Below are positions 31,501 to 43,105 of a stretch of DNA of 64,000 nucleotides, one piece after another. The stretch is from NCBI GenBank assembly GCA_963693365.1, contig CAVNZM010000013.1, positions 9,052,001-9,116,000 of the forward strand. Direction: 5' to 3'. The notes under the pieces are model-generated. The model saw only the letters and a program-made list of their open reading frames with translations. It was not told the origin of the DNA and ran no database searches. The stretch is from Amoebidium appalachense (taxonomy: Eukaryota > Ichthyosporea). Made by a program: the position numbers and the translations under genes. Position 1 is the stretch's first letter. The number at the start of each line of letters is the position of its first letter.

Positions 31501-34500
31501 GCTTTGTACGAGCATGCACACACACACTGCTTTGTAGGAGCATGCACACACACACTGCTTTGCAGGAGTATGCACACACACCGATTCACTGTTGCCGTGT
31601 GCAGGTGTGCACGGAGGCAATGCAGGGGGCAGGGGGCAGTGAGGACCTTGTGGGGCTGCTGCCCGACCACCTGTACAGCACCTACACCCACCTGGCCGCA
31701 TGCATCCGCGCACACGGTGGGTCATGATGGGGCATACTGGGTGGGCTGTGTGGATGGTGGCAGGGAGTGTAGACAGGTGGGCTGCAACCGTGCCATGGTT
31801 TCACTGGGGCATAGCCTAACCCTTAGGGTGATCTTGGTGGCCACACACTAAATGCACTCAACATGGGGCAAACACCCACACACACCCACACACACCCATA
31901 TCCACCTATACCCACCCACCCACCCACCCCCCCACACGCACACGCACCCACACGCGCACACGCACACGCACACCCACACACGCTCGTGTGCACGCACGCA
32001 CGCACACTTGCATGCACACACGTATACATGCACACATGCACACTCGCACGCGAAGCCGTGCACAAACGCACAAGCACCCAAACACGCGAACACACAGATA
32101 CACAGACATACCTGACACGCACAAATTTGCGCGTGTGCACATAACCTATACAGCCACACACAAATGCACATGTATACATACATGCACACCCACACATGGC
32201 TGGCTGCTCACTGTGGTGTTGCTGGTGCCTGTCTCACACTGGGCCGTCACAGACCTAGCAGCCACGGTCAGCATCCAGGGCAGTGCGGCAGACGCCAGGG
32301 CATACAGCCAGGCAGGGCGGGTACAGTACATGCACACACACACATGGGGGCAATGTCTGCATGCATGCATACCCACACATGCACAGGCCGATGGGCCCCT
32401 GTGCACACCAGTCAGGGAAGCACCCACCCGAACGCATGCACATGCACACCTACCTGCCTGCATCCTCGTCCTTCTACCTAAGAACCCCTATCCTTATCAG
32501 TGGGCTTGCTGGAAGGCATGTGGCCCTGGCATGGTTGAGAGCCAGTGCGAGCCACCCTGTTGATTTGCTGCATGGTGGCCCAATGGGGCTGGGCTATTTG
32601 CTGGGGGGCAAGGTGCTGACCCCCACCTGCAGGAGCTAAACCCAACAAAGGCCGATATGATCAAGCCCTTCCCTCTGTCCGTCGACATCGCCCTTAGAGC
32701 CTCAGGTACCCCCCATTCATTGCACACACATACGTGCAGGCCCTGTTGGCAGCTACATAAATGATGGTGCCTAGTGATTTAAGAGCCTCTGTTCCGTCTC
32801 CCTGTGGGCAGGTTGTGGGGCCGAGCATTTGCCTTGGCTTGCTCAGAGCATGTTGCTTTTTTTGGGCTCCCTGGCAGTGGTGTGTCATACACACGTGCAG
32901 ACATGTATACATGCACACATACACACGTGCACACATCTATACATGCACACATGCACACATGCACACATGCACACATGTATACATGTATACATACACACAT
33001 GCATACATGTATACATGCACACATGCACACATACACACATGCACACGTGCACACATGTATACATGCACACATGCACACATGCACACATGTATACATGTAT
33101 ACATGCACACATGCACACATGCACACATGTATACATGCACACATTTACACGTGCACACATGCACACATACACACATGCACACGTGCACACATGTATACAT
33201 ACACACATGCACACGTGCACACATGCACACATGCACACATGCACAGGTGCACATGTTCACACATGCACACACACACATGCACACACACACATGCACACAC
33301 ACATGCGCACCAGCACACGTGCACACATGCGCACATGCACACATGCACACACATGCACACGTGCATGCAAGCAGACATGAACGCATGCACACGTGTACAG
33401 ATATTTATATCCAATCTGTTCATGTACCCCATGCATGTGAGCCATCAGCCATGCACCCCCTGACCCCCCCATCTCCCCAGGGCACCAGGTGGTGCTGCAC
33501 GTGCAGTATTTGCCGCACCTAGACGTGCTGGTGGTGGGGGGCAAGGACACGCTGAGGGATGGCCGGGCAGCCAGCCTGGTGCCGTCCCACTGGGCCACCA
33601 GTGCGCTGCTGGACGAGGTCTACCCCGACGACAGGGGCAGGCGCCTGCCCTTCGATGCAAAGGTCGTGGCCGACAGCCTGGACACTGTGGGGTAGGCCTG
33701 TGTGTGTGCATGTGTGTGTGTGTGTGTGTGTGCCCTTGTGTGCATGCGTGTGCGCGCATGTGTGGGTGCGGGTGCGGGTGCGGGTGCGGGTGTCCTTACG
33801 TGCATGCGTGATTTGTGTGTGCGTGCCTTTATGCATGCATGTGTGTGTGTGTGTGCGTTCATGCATGTGTGTGTGTGTGTGTGTGCATGCGCGTGTACAT
33901 CAGTGCGGATTCATGGATTGAGGGAGACTGAGAGCGAGAGAGTGGGGAAGCCAGATCATAAACAAACAGGCTCGGGTGTGCATATGTGTCTCTCTCCTAA
34001 TTGGGTGTCTGTGGATGTTTGTGAGTGAGTGATTAGGGGCTAGCCAGGTAGCTTGTTAAGCGGGGAATGAGGCAGCCGGTTGATGTAAGCAGAAAGGATG
34101 GGAAGGATTTCATGGCAGGCTGGGGTTGTGATGGCAAGTGTGGCTGACAGAGAAGGGGTTTTGCTAAATGGTTTGTGCCTTCCTACACCAACATCCGCCC
34201 CTGGTCCCTCCCACTTTGTGCTCTATACCGTTCTTAACCCCCTTTTTAGCGTCTATGGCAGGCTCTCTTTCAATTCTAGTTCCGCTGGTTTCTCTGATTG
34301 CACGTTTTCTGTGCTTGGCTTGATGCCTCGGCCCTAATGCACGGCCCAGGGCCAGTGTGGATGACGTCATCAAGAGCACAGGCGGCCGACCCTACTGCTG
34401 GGCCCAGTGGCTGGCCGGCCCAGACATGGTGCACAGGCAGACGGTAGGGGCACACAGGCACGTGCAGGCACATGTAGGCATATGCAGCACACACAGGCAC

Positions 34501-35433
34501 ATGTAGGCACATGTAGACACGCGCAGGGGCACACAGGCACACAGGCACATACAGGCACATGTTGTCATGCAGGCACACGCAGGCACACACAGGCACATGC
34601 AGGCACATGCAGGTACACACAGGGGCGCACATGCACACTTTGTCATTCAGGCACGTGCAGACACATGCAGGCACATGCATGCACACCCAGGGGCACACAG
34701 GCACACAGGCACACAGGCACATGCAGGCACATGCAGATACACGCAAGGGCGCACATGCACATGTTTTCATTAAGGCACGTGCAGACACATGCTGCACACG
34801 CAAGGGCACACTGTTTGTTTTTTCGCTGGTTCTCCCTAATACTCTTACTTGTTAGATCTGCTGGGAAGTTGTGCATGTGTGGATGTCACTGTGTATAAAT
34901 GTAGCTTGCACAGTTGCACTTGGTTTGATGAATAGAGGCCCACCTAGCCCCTTGGTTCCCTTCGCTGTTCTTTGCAATCACTTTTATCCAGCCCCTGTCC
35001 CGACATTGCTTTCCGTGCTCCCTCCATTCTAATGTTTGCATGCATTCCAGACAGCTATCTTTCAACTGACCTCACCCCTCTCCTCCCACCATACAAGGTT
35101 TACACCCTACACGAGCACATGCACACACACACATTCGCACAGTCACGCATGAGCGTGTACACACAGCCACACCTACCCCGATCCCCGCACGTACACTCCA
35201 CCCATTTCACCACGTGCGCATGCACAGGGACGGCCCGTGACGATGAGTGACACGGCACACCGGCAGCACGTGCAGCAGGTGCCAGCAATGGTGCAAAGGC
35301 GCATGGAGGCCCTCAGTGCCCTCTACCGCCAGCTGGCCGCCATGGGTAGGTGGGGGGTGCAAGTGTGCCTTGATGGGTGCATGTATGTGCTTCTCCTTTT
35401 TTTTTGGGGGGGGGGGGGTGGGAGAGGAGAGGT

Positions 35434-35486
<53 letters not shown>

Positions 35487-36507
35487 GGGCATGGGGCGTG
35501 TATGCACTGGGCGCTGTTTGTCGATGAACTGTGTGGGTGGGCCCGGTGCTGGCAGCCACAGCAAGAACCATTGCGGCACTTGCCTGATGGGCATAATGGG
35601 CACAAAGCAGATGCCTGGAAGAAATGAGGGGGTTGAGGTTGTACTCACACGATGATAATGCGTTATGGTTGTGCATGGTGTGATTTTGTAGTCACGAAAG
35701 TTCTGTTTTATTGACCTGCTTATATAATGGTGTGGCCATGCCTCCCCACACAACAAACAATGCTGACATGCCAGCACAACAACCCACGGACAAGAGCACG
35801 AGGAAGTATGATTGCTCACACACTCACAGGCACATACACACACACACATGTACCGACGCACACCCACACCTGCAGGAACTTGTAGCCACGCACAGCTGCA
35901 CCTACCCACACAGGCAAGCACACGTAAAGGCACTTCGGCACACATGCCCACACCCGCACCATTATACACTTGCGAACGCACGCTGGGCAGCCCCACACCC
36001 CCCATTAACACATATGATATGCCACCACGCAGACCCACCCACAACACACACACACACATACACACATGCACACACAACCCACACCACACACAATATACCC
36101 TCCTACGCCACACCCACACACATACACACCCACCCACCCACCCACCCACCCACATACCCACTCACCCACATACCCACACACTCCACACTCCCCACACATA
36201 GGCCCATGCATACCCATCACACACACGCACACACACCAACCCCACACACACACGCACACATACATTCACACAAACCACAACCACATACCCACACACACAT
36301 ACCCCCCCCCCCCCCCCCACCCACCCACCCACCCACCCACCCACCCACCCACCCACCCACCCACCCACGCACACACATACATGTACAGCCGGCCATCAGC
36401 TCGATTTCGGACCTCTGGCCCAGGCACGACTCAAGGAGCTCTTCCCCCTCAAATCCAACTCAACTCTCAACAAATTTTCTCTCCTGTCAGATGTATGCCC
36501 CTTTCCA

Positions 36508-36538
<31 letters not shown>

Positions 36539-36836
36539 ATTTTTCTTGCTTCTGCTGACTGCTGCAACTCTAATCCCCGGTCTTTCCGCCCTTGCCTGTT
36601 GCCTGTTCGCATAAGTAGCCCTGCTCGTCTCTGATCAAGACGTGTGCCACCCATGTACAAACAGTGTCTGAGTTGGGTATCGTCGACGAGGTAAATCGGC
36701 CGAAATTCGGGTACTGTTCATGACGTGGGCCCCTTTTTGAGAATGGGCTCTGTTTATTTTGCATATTCTTTGTGTGCGGTTTGCACTCTGCATTGTGTTG
36801 TCCGTTCTGAATATGTACTTCGGACGTTATGGCCCT

Positions 36837-36867
<31 letters not shown>

Positions 36868-39800
36868 TTCTCCCCCTCCCCCCTTCCCCTCCCAACCTTC
36901 CCCGCCATGGCCATATGCTTAGCCGTTAAAGTACAGAATAGTCAGGGAACCACACACCCCAAAGCAAAAGGGTTGAAACCCGTTCTTTTGTACAAAATGA
37001 CCACTGGTATAGGTGGCCCTACATATTGTCTGCCTTTTGAATTGAGTTGGTTGGTCTGGGTTTTGTTCAAGTGGCTTTTGCTTTGTTTGGCTCGCAGCTT
37101 GCCACCCCCCCCCCCCTCCCCCCCGAGAGGATCAGTAATGCAAGCCAAAACCTAAAAATAGTGAAGGCCAATGATGCATACATACGTTTTGGACAGAGAG
37201 TGCTAACGATTCAAACCAAGCCAAAATCAAACAGGGGGAACCAAAGAAGCAAGCCGAACGCATCAGGCTGCTATGCCATAGATGTCTGTTGCTTCTCATG
37301 GTGCCCTTGTGCATGCGGGTGTCCTGACGGTGTGGGGGCAGAAACACAGCCTGGAGTTCAGCGGCTATCTGGCAAATGGCGACTGTAAGTGCCAACCAAT
37401 CAGACTGCACTGAGAAGGGTGTGCAAGCGTGTAATGTAGGGAGGCGGGGGGGGGGGGGGGGGGGGGGGGGGGAGAGAGAGAGAGAGAGAAGGAGGGAGGG
37501 GGGAGGCGGGGAGTGGGGGAGTAGGGGAGCGGGGGGAGAGGGTGGGGGAAGGAGAGAGAGAGGCCCTGGGGAGAAGGAAAGAAAAAGAGAAAGAGAAAGA
37601 GAGCGAGGGGGGGAGAGAGGGGGAGAGAGGCAGAGAGAGAGGGGGGAGAGAGAGAGGGGGGGGGGGGAGGGGGGGGGGAGAAAGAGAAAGAGGGAGGGAA
37701 AGGCGGGGGGAAAGCTAGGGAGGGGGGGCAGGGGGGGCTTAGAGAGGGGGGGAGGGAGGGGGGGAGGGAAAGAGGGGAGAGGGGGGGTTGAGGTGGGGTG
37801 AACGGGGGGGAGGGGGGGGGGGGGGGGGGAGGGGAAGCGGGAGGGGGAGCGGGAGGGGGAGGGAGGGGGAAAGAAGGGGAGGAGAGAGAAGGTGGGGAGG
37901 AAGGGGGAGGGAAGTAGGGGGGCACCCCCAAGGGGTGAGTTCTTGGTGGGAGTTGGGGAGGGGGATGAATGGGGGGAGGGTAGCATGAGTTGCAGGGAGG
38001 GAAGGCCAAGGAGTGCATGGCATATACCAAGGGCTGCCGGTAGCAGAAACAGACAGCTGGCCCTGCATGCCGCCAGCACACATGCACACATGCACACATG
38101 CACACATGCACACATGCACACATGCACACATAAACACATAAACACATAAACACATAAACACATAAACACATGCACACATGCACACATGCACACATGCACA
38201 CATGCACACACACTGGCACACCTGCATGGTGCCTTCCCTTTACCCGATTCACCCACCATGCCACCTATGGCGCCTGTGCATGTCTGTGCCCTTCCAGCTC
38301 ACCGCAGCCCCCCAGACGAGCTGGAGCTGCGCATCAAGGTGCCCATCGACTATCCGAATCGCCTGCCCGAGTACTCCCTCAGCCTCAGAAAGGGCGTGGC
38401 TGAGGGCGACACACCGTGGTGCCTCAGGGTAGGTTGCCTCCCATGCACACACATAGGCTCAGGGTAGGTTGCCTCCCATGCACACACATAGGCTCAGGGT
38501 AGGTTGCCTCCCATGCACACACATAGGCTCAGGTAGGTTGCCTCCCCATGCACACACATAGGCTCAGGATAGGTTGCCTCCCATGCACACACATAGGCTC
38601 AGGATAGGTTGCCTCCCATGCACACACATAGGCTCAGGATAGGTTGCCTCCCATGCACACACATAGGCTCAGGATAGGTTGCCTCCCCATGCACACACAT
38701 AGGCTTAGTGCAGGTTGCCTCCCCATGCACACACATAGGCTTAGTGTAGGTTAAGCCCCATGCACACACATAGGCTTAGAGTAAGTTACCCCCCATGCAC
38801 ACACATAGGCTTATCGTAGGCTACGTCACATGCACACACATTTTTTAAGTAGGATACTCACCCATGCACACACACCTTGGTGCCTCAGGGTATGACCCCC
38901 CCCCCCCCCCCCCCCTCCCCTCCCCTCACCCACCCCCTCATTCCCCCACTCACACACACACGCACATAGGCCTAGGCAATGATATGATGCCAAACCTTCG
39001 GCCCCTGACCCACACAACCAGCAACGTCAGAGTATAGCCCTGTATCCCCACCCATGCACACACACACGATGGTATGCCTCTGAAACCAGAGGTAGTGTGC
39101 TTTTTGTTACGTTTTCTTTTTTTGTGTTAACACATTCTTACCGCCCCTCCCCCCCACCCCCTCCCCCCCCTCCCCCCACCCAAACACCCCCTCCCCCCCC
39201 CCCCCCCCCCCCCCCCCCAGCACATGGAGCACGAGGTCAACACAGCACATGGCCTGGCCTGGGACCCACCCTCCCGCAACTACATCCTGACCCTGCAGAT
39301 GCAGCGCCTACAGGTGCGTGTGTGGATACTAGCCAATCACAGGATATGGTGTGTGTGGGAGTGGCTGGCAGGCCAATGCGGAATTATGTAGAGCTTCTCT
39401 GGTGGGACAGGCGGTGGAGGTGATGGTTTGGGATTTGCGGAGAGGGGGGCGGAGAACAGTCGGGAGCGGTGGTTGTTAGCAGGGGGGCACAAGGGCGCAG
39501 GTTGCAGGTGGGGCCTTGGTGCAGGTAGCACGGTGCCACGTGTCGGCAGAAAGGCAGCCGTGGGCCCGTGAATAGAATCATGCACATGCATGTGGCTGCA
39601 ATCATGCAAGTGCACGTGAATAGATACATATGCCTGCAGGTGAACACCATCATGCGTATTCCGAATACAGTCATCGCAAGTGCACATGAATACATTTATA
39701 GACAACCGGTGTACACGTGGATACAATCATACACATGCCCTGGACACGTGAATACAATCAGACACATGCCCTGGACACGTGAATACAATCAGACACATGC

Positions 39801-40672
39801 CCTGGACACGTGAATACAATCAGACACATGCCCTGGACACGTGAATACAATCAGACACATGCCCTGGACACGTGAATACAATCAGACACATGCCCTGGAC
39901 ACGTGAATACAATCATACGTGAATACAATCAGACACTTGCCCTGGACACGTGAATACAATCATCCACATGCTGTGGACACGTGAATACAATGATACACAT
40001 GCTGTGGACACGTGAATACAATCATCCACATGCTGTGGACACGTGAATACAATCATACACATGCTGTGGACACGTGAATACAATCAGACACATGCCCTGG
40101 ACACGTGAGTACAATCATACACACGCCCTGGACATGTGAGTACAATCATACACATGCCCTGGACATGTGAGTACAATCATGCGCACGGCAAACAAATCCG
40201 TGGGCACACATTCGTTCACCCCGCAATTGCCAGACACAAGCACACGCACACACATCTGCCTACACGATGAGCCTTTTTTTAGTCTAAAGCGTACTGCTCC
40301 GCCGATTCTAACATGGAAATGGGGGAATGGCACTCGAGGCCCTTTGGCTTGTGGGCATATCTAGTGTTGAGGGGGTGTCCCCACGGCAGATTGTACGCAA
40401 ATTAAATGCTTAGTTGCAAGTCGACCCTGCAGCAGCAGTCACACACGCGCGCACAGGCACCACCACACGGACATATGCATACATGGGCACAAACACACAC
40501 ACCGAAAACACACCATCTGCACACTGCAAGGCGCCAGCATAAGCTGCCGCCATAGCATGCCTCATACGTGCGTGCCCCCATCCAGGAGGTGTTCGATGCC
40601 TATGTACGCATAGTCCAGGCCACAGTCGATGACTCCGTCCTGGGCCGCCTGTATGAGCGCCGCACGAAGTAA
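27184..40672 (+). CDS. THOC5: THO complex subunit 5 (THOC5/Fmip family)
   Basis: Sixteen phase-consistent exons: 27184-27408, 28231-28329, 28946-29058, 29450-29605, 30148-30262, 31605-31716, 32253-32320, 32633-32705, 33481-33691, 34350-34443, 35228-35345, 36389-36492, 37342-37384, 38298-38428, 39221-39313, 40586-40672; about 613 residues (human THOC5 has 683). THOC5 is a core subunit of the nuclear THO/TREX complex, which couples transcription and splicing to mRNA export. Family signatures in order: ELRRLNRKMH; an acidic EEDFLRDM stretch followed by NPHELMLKRLEHE; a coiled coil ending in LAGLEPKVDSLL; LPDHLYSTYTHLAAC; TVSIQGSAADARAY; FPLSVDIAL; RPYCWAQWLAG; and a C-terminal HMEHEVN then LTLQMQRLQEVFDAYV. 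Each aligns in order with metazoan THOC5. The start is the first in-frame ATG of the first recognisable exon. The stop at 40672 lies beside a C run and two copies of the poly-C repeat. Confidence 0.88.
27545..27967 (+). repeat. dispersed SINE-like repeat, long-form copy in THOC5 intron 1
   Basis: Starts AGGTGTCCTTTCAGGACAGA, has the AACCCTGCTCGTCTTTGATC and GGTCGAAACTC blocks, and ends TTCCGCATTCAA before a C run of about 30. It shares its 5' half with 40966-41400 (subfamily 2) rather than with 9175-9504. Confidence 0.85.
28571..28677 (+). repeat. 5'-truncated copy of the SINE-like repeat
   Basis: A C run (28540-28570) runs straight into GAGGATGGGCTCTGCTTATT and the copy ends TTTTTGACGCCTTCAAA followed by C. 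Only the 3' ~105 bp are present. In THOC5 intron 2. Confidence 0.85.
29687..29829. repeat. 28-bp minisatellite, five copies
   Basis: Unit GGTGCCCATCTTTTTATCCC plus ATGTTAAA, in THOC5 intron 4. Confidence 0.9.
29975..30118. repeat. 28-bp minisatellite, five copies
   Basis: Unit GTAGCAGCTGATTGGAGGGT plus TGGGCTGT, ending about 30 bp before the acceptor of THOC5 exon 5. Confidence 0.9.
30282..30418. repeat. 36-bp tandem repeat, about four copies
   Basis: Unit CACATGCACGGCACACATGC then AGCACACATGCAGCAT, starting about 20 bp inside THOC5 intron 5. Confidence 0.9.
30438..31582. repeat. 28-bp minisatellite, about 41 copies
   Basis: Unit CTGCTTTGTANGAGCATGCA plus CACACACA. Variant positions form blocks: TAGG early, then CAGG, then a long TACG block, then a mixture. 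It fills THOC5 intron 5 up to about 20 bp before the acceptor at 31604. No stop codon occurs in several frames on both strands, giving spurious ORFs up to 534 codons. Confidence 0.97.
32885..33395. repeat. 10-bp alternating purine-pyrimidine repeat
   Basis: About 50 copies of ACACATGCAC with GTATAC variants, in THOC5 intron 8. Nearly every step alternates purine and pyrimidine. Similar short arrays are at 38075-38215 and 34440-34800. Confidence 0.9.
34440..34805. repeat. AGGCACATGC-type repeat
   Basis: Degenerate 10-bp unit GGCACATGCA in THOC5 intron 10. Confidence 0.85.
35398..35486. repeat. T run then poly-G tract
   Basis: Nine T, about 13 G, GGAGAGGAGAGG, then about 50 G; in THOC5 intron 11. 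Confidence 0.9.
35980..36372. repeat. CACACC / (CCCA)n tract
   Basis: CA- and CCCA-rich DNA ending in about 14 copies of CCCA, just before THOC5 exon 12. Confidence 0.9.
36540..36836 (+). repeat. SINE-like repeat copy, diverged, in THOC5 intron 12
   Basis: Carries TTTTTCTTGCTTCTGCTGAC, GCCCTGCTCGTCTCTGATCA and GAATGGGCTCTGTTTATTTT; flanked by C runs on both sides. Belongs with 9175-9504 (subfamily 1). Confidence 0.8.
37440..37925. repeat. about 480-bp purine-only (G/GA) tract
   Basis: Almost no C or T for nearly half a kilobase in THOC5 intron 13. It is a homopurine-homopyrimidine block. Confidence 0.9.
38075..38215. repeat. 10-bp repeat ACACATGCAC / ACACATAAAC
   Basis: About 13 copies in two variant blocks, same type as 32885-33395. 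Confidence 0.9.
38421..38895. repeat. minisatellite built from an exon end plus its 5' splice site
   Basis: THOC5 exon 14 ends GTGCCTCAGG|GTAGGTTGCC. The block CTCAGGGTAGGTTGCCTCCC plus ATGCACACACATAGG is then repeated about ten times with a 34-36-bp period, so up to seven downstream copies carry a donor-like GGTAGGTT. The last copy (about 38877) again includes more exon sequence, TGGTGCCTCAGGGTATG. Confidence 0.92.
39722..40185. repeat. 30-bp minisatellite, about 15 copies
   Basis: Unit CATGCCCTGGACACGTGAAT plus ACAATCAGAC, with TGCTGTGG variants in the middle block. THOC5 intron 15. Confidence 0.92.
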
Positions 40673-40699
40673 CATGCCCCCCCCCCCCCCCCCCCCCCC

Positions 40700-40945
40700 C
40701 ACGGGTTGACCCACCCAAGTTCAGTTGATGCTGCTGTCTGAGTTGGAGCGTCGTATATACGCTGGCTAAGGGGTCGAAACTCAGACGCAATTGATGACTT
40801 GGGCCCTCCCTGAGGATGGGCTCTGCTTATGACGCATACTGTGCGCATGGCTGATGCTGCATACTTGAATGTTTGCCTTTGCATGTGTCCTGCACCATGC
40901 TTCTCATCGTCTATGCGTACTTCGTACTGTGTTCCGCATTCAAAC
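40700..40945 (+). repeat. SINE-like repeat copy, 5'-truncated
   Basis: Begins at the ACGGGTTGACCCACCC block directly after a C run, ends TTCCGCATTCAAACCCCCC. Almost identical to the 3' part of 41150-41400. Immediately downstream of THOC5. Confidence 0.9.
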
Positions 40946-40965
40946 CCCCCCTGTCTTCTTTCAGA

Positions 40966-41400
40966 GGTGTCCTTTCAGGACAGACCACTGTGTGGAGACA
41001 TCTTTACTTCCATGCAACCGGGCATGGTTGCTCTGTGTCGTGCATCTGTAAGCACATACGCGTTTGTCGCTGCACTGCATTAGTTTGCACACACATCTTC
41101 ACCGTTTTGCTCACCTTGCTTGCATAAGCAACCCTGCTCGTCTTTGATCAAGACGGGTTGACCCACCCAAGTTCAGTTGATGCTGCTGTCTGAGTTGGAG
41201 CGTCGTATATACGCTGGCTAAGGGGTCGAAACTCAGACGCAATTGATGACTTGGGCCCTCCCTGAGGATGGGCTCTGCTTATGACGCATACTGTGCGCAT
41301 GGCTGATGCTGCATACTTGAATGTTTGCCTTTGCATGTGTCCTGCACCATGCTTCTCATCGTCTATGCGTACTTCGTACTGTGTTCCGCATTCAAACCCC
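40966..41400 (+). repeat. SINE-like repeat copy, long form
   Basis: Begins AGGTGTCCTTTCAGGACAGA like 27545, ends TTCAAA before a C run. In tandem with 40700-40945; the pair suggests a recent duplication. Confidence 0.9.
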
Positions 41401-41937
41401 CCCCCTCCCGGCCTGCGCAGCCGCCGCCGCCGCGGAGGAAAAAGAATAAAGAAAGGAAGGGAGAGAGGGGAGGGGAGGCGAGGGGTGGGGTGGGGGAAGA
41501 AGAGTAGAGAGGTAGGGTAGGGAAGACAAACACGCCTACTTCAGCTGCCCTTTGTGGCTGCATCTGACTTTTGCGCCGCTGGTGCATAATCGCAACTGCA
41601 CACAAACATGCATGCCTGCAGCGGTGTGGGCGTACGCAAGTGCATGTATGTCGACATACATGGCCTTGTGCATGACCAGGGCTCAAATATGGCGCAAAGT
41701 AATTGACTGATAGGGCAGCCAACGAAATGGGGCCACAATGATAGAGAGCAAGAATCCTCAGCCTAGAATTTTCATAGCGCAAGCCAAGGCCTAGGAGGTT
41801 CGGTGCGGCCATGGCGAGGTGCAGGCCCTTCAGTGCTGCCCGTGGCCCCCAGGGCCATGCTGTGTGCTGACAGACCACCGCTTGCAGGGGCAGAGACAGG
41901 CGCATGCCTACAAGATTCAGCCACCAGCTGCGGCAGT

Positions 41938-42222
41938 ATGTGTTTGACCAATAGCCTGTTGGGCCGACATGTGTTTGACCAATAGCCTGCTGGGCCGACA
42001 TGTGTGTGACCAATAGCCTGCTGGGCCGACATGTGTTTGACCAATAGCCTGCTGGGCCGACATGTGTTTGACCAATAGCCTGCTGGGCCGACATGTGTTT
42101 GACCAATAGCCTGCTGGGCCGACATGTGTTTGACCAATGGCCTGCTGGCCCGACGTGTGTTTGACCAATAGCCTGCTGGGCCGACATGCGTTTGACCAAT
42201 GGCGTGCTGGCTGCGTGCCAGG
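41938..42222. repeat. 31-bp minisatellite, about nine copies
   Basis: Unit TGTGTTTGACCAATAGCCTG plus CTGGGCCGACA. It contains a CCAAT word in every copy. Intergenic, between THOC5 and the amidohydrolase gene. Confidence 0.92.
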
Positions 42223-43105
42223 CACATGAAGGAATTTAGGTCACGTGACACACCCCGAAGGCACCTGCATGAAGTATTCGACAGATGGACGAATTCAACC
42301 ACACGTATGTTTTTAGCACATCATGGGGCGGGATAGCGAAAAACCTGGAACACCACCAGGATTCAAAATGATCTTTGGGCATATCCACAAGTAATTGCTG
42401 CATCAGAATGGGGTTTTCATACAGTTTCGCACGTAGCCGAACGACAATTATCAGGCACAAAGGCAATATGAAAGTCGGTATATTTCATTCATGTGTATGA
42501 TGGCTCTTCTACACACCACGTCTACTCATCATAACACACACCTTTATAGGGTCGATACAAACTTACATCATCTCTCCTATTGGACTACTGCAACCACTGT
42601 ACCGTGAATGCAGACATTTCCAGCACATACTTGTCCCATTCATGCACACCTTTCACCACCCACTTGTCTCCTGCATGCACACCTATCACCACCTACTTGT
42701 CCCATGCATGCACACCTATCACCTCCTAAATACACCAACTTGTCCCCTGTGACACCTGCATGCACACCTACTTCTACTTGTCCCCTATATTCACACCTAC
42801 TTCTACTTGTCCCTTGCGCGCACACCTATACCCTCAGTACACCCACTTGTGCCCTGCAGCCTATCACCACCCCAATACACGTACTTGTCCCTTGCAAAAT
42901 ATCACCACCTATGTACACCTACCTGTCCCCTACATGCACACATATTATCACCCCAGTATGCCCACTTGTCCCAGGGCCTGCACGCACAGCCATTACCACC
43001 CCAGCACTTGTTCCCTGCGCGCACACCCAATTACCACCCCAGCACATGCACTTCTACTTGTTGTCTGCACACACACCTATTACCACCGCATATTCAGAGC
43101 ACCGC
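42223..43105. other. spacer 3' of the amidohydrolase gene
   Basis: 42223-42600 is unique DNA without a recognisable exon. 42620-43090 is a degenerate tandem array of about 35 bp with CACCTACTTGTCCC and ATGCACACCTATCACC words. No gene seen. Confidence 0.6.

Noticed and set aside
30438-31582. CRISPR-like array (28-bp regular repeats)
   Set aside because: No spacers: units are contiguous tandem copies, and the context is a nuclear intron.
30121-31725. Open frames up to 534 codons (Lys-Gln-Cys-Val-Cys repeats) on the minus strand and poly-His/Thr frames on plus
   Set aside because: They are translations of the 28-bp minisatellite, open in several frames on both strands, and lie inside a THOC5 intron.
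36005-36374. Telomere-like CCCA/CCCACA repeats
   Set aside because: Irregular units inside a THOC5 intron, with coding exons on both sides; not a terminal array.
41938-42222. CRISPR-like or binding-site array of 31-bp units
   Set aside because: Contiguous minisatellite without spacers; the CCAAT word in each unit is noted but no function is supported.
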